Position numbers and translations under genes: made by a program. Of a stretch of 64,000 nt of DNA, positions 31,309 to 40,336 are shown piece after piece. The stretch comes from Streptomyces sp. NBC_01463 (lineage in GTDB: Bacteria; Actinomycetota; Actinomycetes; Streptomycetales; Streptomycetaceae): the NCBI GenBank assembly GCA_036227345.1, contig CP109468.1:1488001-1552000 (forward strand). Direction: 5' to 3'. How positions within the stretch are numbered: the first letter of the stretch is position 1; each line of letters begins with the position of its first letter. The notes beneath the pieces are model-generated. The model did no database searches, was not told the DNA's origin, and saw nothing but the letters and a program-made list of their open reading frames with translations.

Positions 31309-32358
31309 TCACCCTCCGATCGTGTGGAACTCCCGCCGCAGCGCCACGAATCCGCGCTCCTCGCGGCTGGGGTGGACCCGGTTGGTGAGCAGGATCGCGT
31401 AGCGGCCGGCCTCGGGGTCGATCCACAGGCTGGTGCCGGTGAAGCCCGTGTGGCCGTACGAGGCCGGGCCGAAGGTGTCGCCCACCGGTGAGCCGACCGG
31501 GTCCTGTCCCTGCCAGGCCAGTGTCCGGCGCAGGTTGAGGTGGTCCGTGCGGGGTGTCGTCATCAGGGTGAGGGTGTCCGGCTCCAGGAGCGGTGCGCCC
31601 CCGTCGAGCAGGCAGCGGGCCAGGAGCTCCAGGTCGGTGAGGGTGGAGAAGAGGCCGGCGTGCCCGGCGACTCCGCCGAGGACCACGGCGTTCTCGTCGT
31701 GCACCTCGCCGACGACGGTCCGGCCGCGCCACGGGCAATCCTCGGTGGCCACCGCGCGGCTCCGGTCGGCCGGTCCGGGGCGGAAACCGGTGCCGGTCAG
31801 GCCGAGGGGCGCGCCGACGAGGTCGGCCATCAGCTGCTCCAGGCCCTGGCCCGCGGCCTGTTCGGCGATGAGGCCGAGCAGCATGAACCCCTGGGAGGAG
31901 TACGTCACTCGTGTGCCGGGCTCGGCGTTGCGCGGCAGCGGGCCGAGCGCCCGGAGCAGTGACGCGCGCGTGGGGTGGTCCCGGTAGAGCGGGACGCCGC
32001 CGGGCAGGCCCGCGGTGTGGTCGAGGAGCTGGGCGACCGTGCGGGCGGCGTGCGGACTGTCCGAGTAGCGGGGCAGGTGGTGGGCCACCGTGTCGTCGAG
32101 ACCGAGGACGCCCCGGTCGACGAGTGCCATGACGACCAGACCGACGATCGGCTTCGTCACGGACGCGAGGTCCCACAGGTCGTGGCCGTCCAGCGCCGGC
32201 CCTTCGAGTGCGCGGGTGCCGGTCCAGCCTCGGTCGTACGGTCCTGCCGCGTCGCCCAGCGACCAGGCGGCGCCCGAGTAGAGGCCGGACGCCCGGCCGT
32301 CCTCCAGCAGGCGGCGACGGGCGGCGGCGGAGGTTGTCCGCGGGCTTTCGGCGCTCAT
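31309..32358 (-). CDS. Serine hydrolase, class C beta-lactamase/esterase family
   Basis: A 349-residue cytosolic serine hydrolase of the beta-lactamase-related (Pfam Beta-lactamase) family. The SxxK motif is SVTK at about 81-84, a YSS stands where YxN is expected, and HTGF serves as the late KTG-like motif. No signal peptide is seen. ATG 32358 overlaps the IclR stop (ATGA), so the two are co-translated. It may hydrolyse an imported peptide or ester handled by the adjoining transporter. Confidence 0.85.
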   Translation of the reverse strand: MSAESPRTTSAAARRRLLEDGRASGLYSGAAWSLGDAAGPYDRGWTGTRALEGPALDGHDLWDLASVTKPIVGLVVMALVDRGVLGLDDTVAHHLPRYSDSPHAARTVAQLLDHTAGLPGGVPLYRDHPTRASLLRALGPLPRNAEPGTRVTYSSQGFMLLGLIAEQAAGQGLEQLMADLVGAPLGLTGTGFRPGPADRSRAVATEDCPWRGRTVVGEVHDENAVVLGGVAGHAGLFSTLTDLELLARCLLDGGAPLLEPDTLTLMTTPRTDHLNLRRTLAWQGQDPVGSPVGDTFGPASYGHTGFTGTSLWIDPEAGRYAILLTNRVHPSREERGFVALRREFHTIGG

Positions 32359-33263
32359 CGCGCCTCCCCCGCCCCGGCCGCCTCGGCTCCGCCTGTGCCC
32401 CATGGGGCGCCGTCGCCGGCGACCAGTCCGAGCCGGGCGCCGGGCTGCGCGGCCAGGCTCGCCGACACCGCGGCCGCGGCGGAGCGCACCATCGGTCCGT
32501 ACAGCTGTGCCGCGGCCTCGTCGAGCGTGAAGGCGAGGCCGGTCAGCACGACGGCGCCGACCGCGCGGCCCGTCGCGTCGCGCACCGGGGCGGCGAGCGC
32601 GCGCCGGTCGAGCCAGGCGTCCGTGCCGTCGAAGGCGTAGCCGTCACGGGCCGCGGCGGTCAGGGCCGCGCGCGTCGCGTCATCGGCGGGTGTGCCGTCG
32701 GGTCCTGCCGACAGCGGCTCGCTCTCCTCGGGCGGCAGGGCGGCCAGCAGGGCGAGGCCCGCCGCGCCCGCGGTCACCGGTTCATGGAAGCCGGGGGCCA
32801 GGTCGAGCCCGAGGCCCTGGGCGGGCGCGCGGACGTCCAGGTGGATGACGGTGCGGTCGTCGCGCACCGCGTACGAGGCGAACAGGCCGGTGCGTACGCG
32901 GAGTTCGTCCAGGACCGGGCCGACCCTGCGCATCGCGGCATCGTCGGCGAGCGCGCCCGCGGCGAGCCCGAGGAGCCGGGGACCCGGCCGGTAGCTGCCG
33001 CCCGACGCCGCTTCCGCGTACCCCGTCGCGGCGAGCGAGCGCAGCAGCCGGTGCACGGTGGGCTTGGCGAGGCCCGTCCGGCGGGCGAGGTCGGCGAGGC
33101 GGTGCGGCGCACCCGCCCCGGCGAGAGCCGCCAGGACCTCCATCGCCTTGTCGACCGGTCCGGGAACGGGCGGCGCGGCGTCCCCTCCCGGGCCTCCGGA
33201 GGCGCCGATGGGCGCTGCGGCGGAGGCCTGCTTCTGCGAACGACTGTTGACCGGTTTCCCCAT
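32355..33263 (-). CDS. IclR-family transcriptional regulator
   Basis: A 302-residue regulator: a disordered Ala/Gly/Pro N-terminus, a winged helix at about 38-95 (HRLADLARRTGLAKPTVHRLLRSL) and a GAF-like effector domain. It diverges from the ABC transporter at 33318 and is coupled to the serine hydrolase. It probably controls both directions from the 55-bp gap, responding to the imported substrate or a breakdown product. ATG 33263 is preferred over one at 33293 because of the GGTAAGG site. Confidence 0.88.
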   Translation of the reverse strand: MGKPVNSRSQKQASAAAPIGASGGPGGDAAPPVPGPVDKAMEVLAALAGAGAPHRLADLARRTGLAKPTVHRLLRSLAATGYAEAASGGSYRPGPRLLGLAAGALADDAAMRRVGPVLDELRVRTGLFASYAVRDDRTVIHLDVRAPAQGLGLDLAPGFHEPVTAGAAGLALLAALPPEESEPLSAGPDGTPADDATRAALTAAARDGYAFDGTDAWLDRRALAAPVRDATGRAVGAVVLTGLAFTLDEAAAQLYGPMVRSAAAAVSASLAAQPGARLGLVAGDGAPWGTGGAEAAGAGEAR

Positions 33264-33287
33264 GTGGCCTACCTTACCCGAACTGCA

Positions 33288-33323
33288 TTCCATTCACCGG
33301 AACGAGCGTGTTGTCCAATGGAA
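33288..33323. promoter_or_regulatory. Candidate IclR operator
   Basis: TTCCATT (33288-33294) and AATGGAA (33317-33323) form a 7-bp inverted repeat 22 bp apart, together with two GGAACGA direct repeats (33299, 33320). They lie between the divergent IclR and transporter genes, the right arm overlapping the transporter start. Confidence 0.4.
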
Positions 33324-34892
33324 CGAATATGTGAAGGGGGAGGCGGCCCGCGCGTCGGGTACTCCCGCCGTTCGGCCCTGCGCCTGGGTGGCCTCGCGGT
33401 GCCCGCCCTCGCCGCCCCGGCCCTGCTGACCGGGTGCGGAGCCCCGTCGGCGGCCTCCGCCGGCAACGTACTGCGGGTCTCCCAGACCGGGGATCCCAAG
33501 ACGATGGACCCGCACAAACAGGGCGACATGACGTCGATGAACGCCCTGATCAACATGTTCGACACGCTCACCACGCGGGGCCGCGACAACTCCCTCCAGC
33601 CGCGGATCGCCCTGTCCTGGAAGGCCGTCGAGCCGAAGGTGTGGCGGTTCGAACTGCGCCGCGGCGTCACCTTCCACAACGGCGAGCCGTGCGATGCCGA
33701 GGCGGTCCGGTTCAGCATCGAGCGGCTGCTCGACCCCGCCACCAAGTCGCCCATCGTGGAGCTGCGTTACGTCGAGTCGGTCAGCGTCGTCGACCGGTAC
33801 ACGGTGGACGTCCGCACCTCGGTGCACGACCCGATCCTGCCCGCGAAACTGTCCCTGTTCGGCGGCGTGGTGGTGCCTCCGCGCTATCTGGCGAAGGTCG
33901 GGGACGAGGGCTTCGCCGCGCACCCGGTGGGCACCGGCCCGTTCACGTTCCGGCGCTGGCAGCGCGACCACGAACTGCGCCTCGCCGCCTACGACCACCA
34001 CTGGCAGGGCCGCCCGCACGTCGACGAGCTCGTCTTCGTGCCCGCCCCCAACTCCTCGTCCGCGCTGGCCGCTTTGCAGAGCGGCGGTGTCGACATCGTG
34101 GCGGGCATGACCCCGGACGCCGCCGAGCAGCTGGCCGGATACCCGGGCGTGCGGATCGACCACCACACCGGTATCCGCACCTCGTACCTGTCCCTCGACA
34201 CCCTGACCGAAGGGCCGTTGCGCGACCGGCGGGTACGGCAGGCGCTCAACCACGCCGTCGACGTGCCACTGCTCATCAAGGCGGTGCTCGGCGGCAACGC
34301 CACCGAGGTCCCGGCGATGATCCCGCGCGGCGCCTTCGGATTCGACGCCTCCGTGAAGCCGTATCAGCGTTCGCTCGCCAAGGCCCGCGCGCTCCTTGCC
34401 GACGCCGGACATCCCGACGGCATCACCACGTCGATCACCGCGTCCAACCTGGACGCGAACGTCGCCGAGGCGATCTCGGGCCTGCTGGCCCGGGCCGGTA
34501 TCCGCGCCAAGGTGAACCTGCTCGACCCGGGCACGTACTCCCAGCGCCTGACCTCTTCCAACCACGGTGCGCTCGGCCCGATGTACCTGGCCGCGTCCAC
34601 CGTCTGGACCATGGACGGCGAGAGCATGCTCCAGTCGAACGTGCGCAGCGACCGGCGGCAGAGCCGCTGGCACCACAAGCGCGCCGACCAGCTCGTGGAC
34701 CGCGAGGAGCTGTCGGTGGACCCGGCCGTGCGCCGCCGCGCCTTCTCCGAGCTCCAGCAACTGATCAAGGACGAGGCGCCGTTCGTGCCCCTCTACCAGA
34801 TCGACAACATCTACGTGCACAACACCCGGCCGAGCTGGACACCCGGCGCGGCAGGAGTGCTGGACATGGCGAGCGCGAAGGTGGCCCTGTGA
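33318..34892 (+). CDS. ABC transporter substrate-binding lipoprotein (family 5, dipeptide type)
   Basis: A 524-residue family-5 solute-binding protein. The signal has a twin-arginine-like SRRSALRLGG (about 16-25) and lipobox LLTGC (Cys near 40), suggesting Tat export and lipid anchoring. VSQTGDPKTMDPHKQGDMTS, LRRGVTFHNGEPCDAEAVRFSIERL and VGTGPF are family hallmarks. It captures peptides or similar solutes for the permease and ATPase genes that follow, all translationally coupled. Confidence 0.9.
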   Translation: MERICEGGGGPRVGYSRRSALRLGGLAVPALAAPALLTGCGAPSAASAGNVLRVSQTGDPKTMDPHKQGDMTSMNALINMFDTLTTRGRDNSLQPRIALSWKAVEPKVWRFELRRGVTFHNGEPCDAEAVRFSIERLLDPATKSPIVELRYVESVSVVDRYTVDVRTSVHDPILPAKLSLFGGVVVPPRYLAKVGDEGFAAHPVGTGPFTFRRWQRDHELRLAAYDHHWQGRPHVDELVFVPAPNSSSALAALQSGGVDIVAGMTPDAAEQLAGYPGVRIDHHTGIRTSYLSLDTLTEGPLRDRRVRQALNHAVDVPLLIKAVLGGNATEVPAMIPRGAFGFDASVKPYQRSLAKARALLADAGHPDGITTSITASNLDANVAEAISGLLARAGIRAKVNLLDPGTYSQRLTSSNHGALGPMYLAASTVWTMDGESMLQSNVRSDRRQSRWHHKRADQLVDREELSVDPAVRRRAFSELQQLIKDEAPFVPLYQIDNIYVHNTRPSWTPGAAGVLDMASAKVAL

Positions 34893-35881
34893 TGAGCCGG
34901 ACCCTGACCGCCCCCGCCGCGCCCGCCACCTCCGTCACCGGTCCCGGCCGTGCCTGGACCGTGCTGCGGCCCGCCGCCGCGCGGCTGGGCACCGCGCTGC
35001 TGGTCCTGCTGTGCACGGCGACCGTCGCATTCTTCCTGGTCCGCCTGTCCGGCGACCCGGTGAAGGTGATGCTGCCGCCGGACGCCACCGCCCAGCAGGA
35101 GACGGTGCTCCGGCACAGCCTCGGCCTGGACCGGCCGCTCGTCACGCAGTACCTGGACTACCTGTGGGGCCTGCCGCGCTTCGACTTCGGCAACTCCCTC
35201 TTCTACAACCAGCCGGTCCGCTCGGTCCTCGCCGACCGCATCCCGGCCACCCTGCTGCTCGCGGCCGGCGCCCTCGTGGTGACGCTGGTGATCGCGCTGC
35301 CCGCGGGCACGATCGCGGCGATGCGCCGCGGCAAGGCCGCGGACCGCGGTGTCATCACCGCCGTGCTGATCGGCCAGTCGACGCCCGCCTTCTGGGTGGG
35401 CATCCTGCTCATCCTGGTGTTCGCCGTGGGTCTGCACGCGCTCCCGGCCTCCGGTTACGGCACGTTCGCCCACCTCGTCCTGCCGTCGATCACACTGGCC
35501 GTCTACTCGGTCGCCGTCGTCGCGCGGCTGCTGCGGTCCTCATTGATCGATGTGCTCGGCTCCGACCACATCCGCACGGCCCGCGCCCGCGGTCTCGGCC
35601 CGGTGCGCACGGTGCTGCGGCACGGCCTGCGCAACGCGTCGCTGCCCGTGGTGACGGTCGTCGGTCTGGAGGTCGGCAGCCTGCTCGGCGGCGCGATCCT
35701 CACCGAGCAGGTCTTCTCCTGGCCGGGCGTCGGCCAGCTGACCGTGCAGGCCATCGCCAACCGCGACTTCCCCCTGGTACAGGGCACCGTGCTGCTGTTC
35801 GCCGCCACGTTCGTCGCGGTGAACCTGCTCGTGGACCTGTCCTACGGCCTCCTCGACCCGAGGGTGAGGAACTCCCGATGA
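34892..35881 (+). CDS. ABC transporter permease (DppB/OppB-like)
   Basis: A 329-residue membrane permease with about six transmembrane segments and the cytoplasmic EAA-like loop RTARARGLGPVRTVLRHGLRNA that contacts the ATPases. The FDFGNSLFYNQPV segment is typical of OppB/DppB. Its ATG shares one base with the binding-protein stop (TGATG). Confidence 0.9.
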   Translation: MSRTLTAPAAPATSVTGPGRAWTVLRPAAARLGTALLVLLCTATVAFFLVRLSGDPVKVMLPPDATAQQETVLRHSLGLDRPLVTQYLDYLWGLPRFDFGNSLFYNQPVRSVLADRIPATLLLAAGALVVTLVIALPAGTIAAMRRGKAADRGVITAVLIGQSTPAFWVGILLILVFAVGLHALPASGYGTFAHLVLPSITLAVYSVAVVARLLRSSLIDVLGSDHIRTARARGLGPVRTVLRHGLRNASLPVVTVVGLEVGSLLGGAILTEQVFSWPGVGQLTVQAIANRDFPLVQGTVLLFAATFVAVNLLVDLSYGLLDPRVRNSR

Positions 35882-36783
35882 CCATCACCACCGCCCCCGC
35901 GGCCACCGCCGCAACCGCCCCCGCACCGTCCCAGCCGTCCGTGCTGCGCTCGCTGCTGCGCAACCGGCTGGCCGCGATCGCACTCCTCTTCCTCCTGCTG
36001 ATCATCGTGTGCGCCCTGTTCGCGCCCCTGATCGCTCCCGCCGACCCGGCCGCCCAGAACCTCCTCGGCCGGCTCCAGCCCCCCGCCTGGCAGTCCGGCG
36101 GCAGTGCGGACCACCTCCTGGGCACCGACCAGCTCGGCCGCGACCTGCTCTCCCGGGTGGTCTACGGCACCCGGGTCTCGCTGCTCGTCGGCGCCGGGGC
36201 GGCCCTGCTCGCCGGGGTCATCGGGACGATCGCGGGCCTGGCCTCCGGGTACCTCGGCGGCTGGACCGACCGCGTCGTCATGCGGGTCGCGGACGTCCAG
36301 CTCGCCTTTCCCGCGATCCTGCTGGCGCTCGCCGTCGTCGGCTTCGTCGGCTCGGGACTCGGCTACGTCATCCTCGTGATCGGCATCACCGGCTGGGTGT
36401 CGTACGCCCGAGTGGTGCGCTCCGAGGTGCTGTCGCTGCGCACCCGCGACTTCATCACCGAGGCCCGAGCGATCGGCGTCGGCGACATGGCGATCATGCG
36501 CAGGCACCTGCTGCCCAACGTGATGGCCCCGCTGGCCACGATCGGCACCCTGCACATCGCGTCGGCCATCGTCGCCGAGGCGTCCCTGAGCTATCTGGGC
36601 CTCGGCGTCCCGAAGGAGACGGTGACCTGGGGCGGCATGCTCTCCGACGGGCAGCTCTACCTCGGCACGTCCTGGTGGATCGCCGTCTTCCCCGGCATCG
36701 CGCTCATGCTCACCTCGCTGTCCATCAACATCCTGGGCGACGCGCTGCGCGACGTCGCGGACCCGAAGGCGTACCGCCGATGA
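35878..36783 (+). CDS. ABC transporter permease (DppC/OppC-like)
   Basis: A 301-residue permease with the DppC N-terminal domain (LRSLLRNRLAAIALLFLLLI), HLLGTDQLGRDLLSRVVYGTR and the EAA loop TEARAIGVGDMAIMRRHLLPN. It forms a heterodimer with the preceding permease. ATG 35878 overlaps the stop of the preceding gene (ATGA). Confidence 0.92.
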   Translation: MTITTAPAATAATAPAPSQPSVLRSLLRNRLAAIALLFLLLIIVCALFAPLIAPADPAAQNLLGRLQPPAWQSGGSADHLLGTDQLGRDLLSRVVYGTRVSLLVGAGAALLAGVIGTIAGLASGYLGGWTDRVVMRVADVQLAFPAILLALAVVGFVGSGLGYVILVIGITGWVSYARVVRSEVLSLRTRDFITEARAIGVGDMAIMRRHLLPNVMAPLATIGTLHIASAIVAEASLSYLGLGVPKETVTWGGMLSDGQLYLGTSWWIAVFPGIALMLTSLSINILGDALRDVADPKAYRR

Positions 36784-37607
36784 CCGACTCCGCACAGACC
36801 CCTCCGTCCGTACCCGTCCTCGAATTCCGGGACCTGCGCGTCGACTTCGCCCTCGCCGCCTCGACCGTGCACGCGGTGCGCGGGGTGAGCTTCGCGGTGC
36901 ACGCCGGCGAGACCCTCGCCGTCGTCGGCGAGTCCGGCAGCGGCAAGTCGGCCACCGCGCTGTCCGCGCTGCGCCTCAACCCCGAGCCTCCGTGCGTGTA
37001 CGCCGGCGGGCAGGTACTGCTCGACGGCGGCGACGTACTCGCCCTGCGCGAGAAGGAGTTGCGCAAGGTCCGCGGGGGGCAGATCTCCATGGTCTTCCAG
37101 GACCCGATGACCAGCCTCGACCCCTTGCAGCGGGTGGGCGACCAGGTGTCCGAGGTGCTTCGGCTGCACGGCGGCCACTCCCGCGCCGAGGCCCGCCGGG
37201 CGGCGCTGACCGCACTGGACGAGGTCGGCATCCCCGACCCGGAACGGCGCTACGGCCAGTACCCGCACGAGCTGTCCGGCGGCCTGCGCCAGCGCGTCAT
37301 GATCGCCTCCGCGCTCGTGGCCCGGCCCCGCGTCCTGATCGCCGACGAACCCACCACGGCCCTGGACGTGACCGTGCAGCGGCAGATCCTGGAGCTCCTG
37401 GTGGGCCTCCAGCGACGCCACGGCATGGCCGTCCTGCTGATCACCCACGACCTGGGCGTCGTCGCCGAGACCGCCGACCGGGTCGTCGTCATGCGGCACG
37501 GCGAGGTCGTCGAGACCGGCGGTGTCGAGCAGGTCTTCACCCGCCCCGCAGCCCCGTACACCCGCGATCTGCTGGCCGCCACTCCCCGACTGGAGCCCGT
37601 CGCATGA
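36780..37607 (+). CDS. ABC transporter ATPase (DppD/OppD-like)
   Basis: A 275-residue ATP-binding subunit: Walker A GESGSGKS, signature LSGGLRQR, Walker B VLIADEPTTALD and the H-loop THD. It is shorter than the usual 320-330 residues because the C-terminal oligopeptide extension is reduced. ATGA overlap with the permease stop. Confidence 0.92.
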   Translation: MTDSAQTPPSVPVLEFRDLRVDFALAASTVHAVRGVSFAVHAGETLAVVGESGSGKSATALSALRLNPEPPCVYAGGQVLLDGGDVLALREKELRKVRGGQISMVFQDPMTSLDPLQRVGDQVSEVLRLHGGHSRAEARRAALTALDEVGIPDPERRYGQYPHELSGGLRQRVMIASALVARPRVLIADEPTTALDVTVQRQILELLVGLQRRHGMAVLLITHDLGVVAETADRVVVMRHGEVVETGGVEQVFTRPAAPYTRDLLAATPRLEPVA

Positions 37608-38422
37608 CCACGAAACCGCTGCTGGAGATCGACGGCCTGCGCAAGGAGTTCCCCGGCCGCCCGCCGAGCGTCGCCGTCGACGACGTCTCCCTGTCCGTGA
37701 TGGAGGGCGAGACCTTCGCCCTGGTCGGCGAGTCCGGCTGCGGCAAGACCACACTGACCCGGCTGCTGCTGCGGCTGCTCGAACCCACCGCGGGCAGCGT
37801 CCGGTTCGACGGCACCGACCTGCTGGCCCTGAAGGGCGCCGAACTGCGGCCGCTGCGCCGGCAGATGCAGGTCGTGCTCCAGGACCCTTACTCCAGCATG
37901 AACCCACGGCTGCGGATCGCCGACATCGTCGGGGAGCCGCTCGTCACCCACGAGGAGTGGGCGCGCGGGCGGCGCGGCCGGGCGAAGGTGCGGGAGCGGG
38001 CCGGCGAACTGCTGGACTCCGTCGGTCTGGACGAGAGCATCCTGGACCGGTATCCGCACGAGTTCTCCGGCGGGCAGCGCCAGCGCATCTCCATCGCACG
38101 GGCCCTGGCCCTGGAGCCGCGGCTGGTCGTGCTCGACGAGCCGACGAGCGCGCTCGACGTGTCCGTGCAGGCCCGCGTCCTCGACCTGCTCGCAGAGCTC
38201 CAGGACCGGCTCGGCCTGACCTACTTCTTCATCTCGCACAACCTGGCCGTCGTCCGCCGGATCGCCGACCGGGTGGCCGTGATGCGCCAGGGCCGCATCG
38301 TCGAGTCGGGCACCGCCGACCAGGTGTTCACCGCGCCCGAGGACCCGTACACCCGGCGGCTGCTGGACGCCGTGCCGGTGCCGGACCCCGGCCGCCGGAT
38401 CCTGGGGAGCGTCCCGGCATGA
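37604..38422 (+). CDS. ABC transporter ATPase (DppF/OppF-like)
   Basis: A 272-residue ATP-binding subunit: Walker A GESGCGKT, signature FSGGQRQR, Walker B VVLDEPTSALD and H-loop SHN. It pairs with the preceding ATPase and completes a five-gene importer. ATGA overlap with the gene before; convergent with the ROK gene. Confidence 0.92.
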   Translation: MTTKPLLEIDGLRKEFPGRPPSVAVDDVSLSVMEGETFALVGESGCGKTTLTRLLLRLLEPTAGSVRFDGTDLLALKGAELRPLRRQMQVVLQDPYSSMNPRLRIADIVGEPLVTHEEWARGRRGRAKVRERAGELLDSVGLDESILDRYPHEFSGGQRQRISIARALALEPRLVVLDEPTSALDVSVQARVLDLLAELQDRLGLTYFFISHNLAVVRRIADRVAVMRQGRIVESGTADQVFTAPEDPYTRRLLDAVPVPDPGRRILGSVPA

Positions 38423-38481
38423 GCGCGGTGCGAGCGTGCCTGCCAGGCGTCGCCGAGCAGACGGGACTCCCGAAACACGCC

Positions 38482-39444
38482 CTAGGGCCGGGGCCCCGAC
38501 AGGACCAGGCCCGCCGCTCCCAGCAGCGCGCCGGTGTCCGCCGGCTCGCCGAGGACCACGGTGGGGACCTCGCCGCCGCCGAGCACATCGGCGCGCAGCC
38601 GGGACTCGACCAGGGCCCGGAACGGCTCACCGCCGTCCAGTGCCTCACCGTGCAGCACGAACAGTCCGCACGCGAAGAGCTGCTGGACGGTGGCCAGGCC
38701 GAGCACCAGGTTCTCCGCGTACCGCGCGACGAGACCGGCGGCGGCCGGGGTGCCTGCAGCCGTCAGGGCCGCGAGCGTCGCCGCCTCGGGGGCGAAGCCC
38801 TGTTCGGCGGCGCGCTCGCGCAGCCAGCGGGTCGTCGCCACGGTCTTCCAGCAGCCGCGCCGGCCGCAGGTGCAGAGCTCGCCGCTCGCGGTGACCGTCA
38901 TATGGGCGCCGCTGCGGCCACCAGCCGGGGCCAGCACCTCACCCTCGTACAGGATGCCGACGCCGAGCACCTCACCGGTCGCGACGGAGGCGAACGAGCG
39001 ACGGCCGCGTCCCGCGCCGAACCAGCGGTCGCCGAGCACCTGCACCCGGGCCCGGTGCTCGATCCGCACGGGCGCACCGGCCAGCTCCGCGAGCCGGTCG
39101 GCGACCGGGTAGCCGCGCAGCGCCGGGGCGTCGTTCACCTCGATGATCCGGCCCGCCACCGGGTCCACCACACCGGCCGCGGCCACACCGACGCCGAGCA
39201 GGTCCTGGCCGGCGAACACCGCGGCCGCCTCCCGCAGCGCCGCGTCGACGGCGGCCGGGTCGGCGCTGCCCGCGTCGAAGCGGGCCTGCGTCCGCTCACG
39301 GACGGCTCCGGCGCGGGTGAGCAGCGCGGCACGCACCAGTCCGGGCAGCACCTCGACGGCGCCCAGCACACCGACGCCCCGCCCGGCCGGCTCGTCCGGC
39401 TGCGGATCGGGTACCAACCGCAAAGGAATACGTTCATGCGCCAT
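38482..39444 (-). CDS. ROK-family protein, no DNA-binding domain, degenerate phosphate motif
   Basis: A 320-residue ROK protein with the zinc motif CTCGRRGCW (CxCGxxGC) at about residues 190-198. The N-terminal helix-turn-helix of ROK repressors is absent. The usual DxGxT phosphate loop is replaced by GAVEVLPG near residue 30, so sugar-kinase activity is doubtful. It diverges from the creatininase-like gene with a 41-bp gap. A sensing role or an altered substrate is possible. Confidence 0.78.
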   Translation of the reverse strand: MAHERIPLRLVPDPQPDEPAGRGVGVLGAVEVLPGLVRAALLTRAGAVRERTQARFDAGSADPAAVDAALREAAAVFAGQDLLGVGVAAAGVVDPVAGRIIEVNDAPALRGYPVADRLAELAGAPVRIEHRARVQVLGDRWFGAGRGRRSFASVATGEVLGVGILYEGEVLAPAGGRSGAHMTVTASGELCTCGRRGCWKTVATTRWLRERAAEQGFAPEAATLAALTAAGTPAAAGLVARYAENLVLGLATVQQLFACGLFVLHGEALDGGEPFRALVESRLRADVLGGGEVPTVVLGEPADTGALLGAAGLVLSGPRP

Positions 39445-39485
39445 GCGCCGACTCTGTCATGCCCCCGGACCGGGGAGACAGCGGC

Positions 39486-40301
39486 ATGACCCACCGCAAT
39501 CTGACCGAGGCCACCTGGCGCGAGACGCGGGCCGCGGCCGCCGGCTCGATCGCCGTGCTGCCGATCGGTTCGCAGGAGCAGCACGCCGAGCACCTGCCGA
39601 TGGGCACGGACACGATGCTCGCCGACGCCGTCGTCTCCCGGGCCCTGGCCCTGCTGGAGGAGCGGGCCGCCGCCGGTGAGGACGTGCCCGGCCTCGTCCG
39701 GCTGCCGACGCTGCCGTACGGGCACAGCCCGCACCATCTGTTCGCCGCGGCGCTGACCCTGTCCGCGCCGGTCCTCGGCATGGTCCTGGACGAGCTCCTG
39801 GACTCGCTGGCCGCCTGTGGCTACCGCCGGGTGCTCGTCGTCAACGGGCACGGCGGCAACGACGAGATCATGCGGCTCGCGGTCAAGCGGTTCGCTCTGC
39901 GCGCCGAGGTGACGGCGGCCGCTTGCTCGTACTGGACGCTCACGGACACCGGTGAGCCCGGGGCCGACGCCGAGGCGGACGCGGCGGACGAGCGGCATGC
40001 CGAGCTGGTGCCCGGGCACGCCGGCTGGTTCGAGACCTCGCTGATGCTGGCCGCGCAGCCGGCCCTGGTACGCACCGAGCGGGCCCGGCACGCACCGGTC
40101 GAGCCGCCGCCCCTGTTCGACAAGCCGCCGTATCCCGGGCTGACCGTGGAGCGGCACGGCGAGTGGGAGCGGGTGGGCGGCGCCACCGACGACGCTGCCG
40201 GCGCCGACGCAGCGCACGGTGAGCGCCTGCTCGACCGGCGCGCCCGGGGCCTCGCCCGCGCCGTCCTGGCCTTCGACGCCGCGTCGCGCCCCCTCGCGTG
40301 A
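39486..40301 (+). CDS. Creatininase-family amidohydrolase
   Basis: A 271-residue metal-dependent amidohydrolase. SQEQHAEHLPMGTDT, VNGHGGN and HAGWFETS provide the metal ligands and catalytic residues of the family. Members open cyclic amides (creatinine) or remove formyl groups in pterin/flavin pathways. With the adjoining dehydratase, RidA and importer, opening of an imported cyclic or amide nutrient is the likely job; the substrate is unknown. Confidence 0.88.
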   Translation: MTHRNLTEATWRETRAAAAGSIAVLPIGSQEQHAEHLPMGTDTMLADAVVSRALALLEERAAAGEDVPGLVRLPTLPYGHSPHHLFAAALTLSAPVLGMVLDELLDSLAACGYRRVLVVNGHGGNDEIMRLAVKRFALRAEVTAAACSYWTLTDTGEPGADAEADAADERHAELVPGHAGWFETSLMLAAQPALVRTERARHAPVEPPPLFDKPPYPGLTVERHGEWERVGGATDDAAGADAAHGERLLDRRARGLARAVLAFDAASRPLA

Positions 40302-40336
40302 CCGTCCCCCCAGATTTCACACGTAAGGAACCGTTC

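Noticed and set aside
33318..38422. Transporter as export system of the azabicycle product
   Set aside because: It has a binding lipoprotein and is an importer type; it lies beyond an ECF locus and terminators and is tied to the IclR gene.
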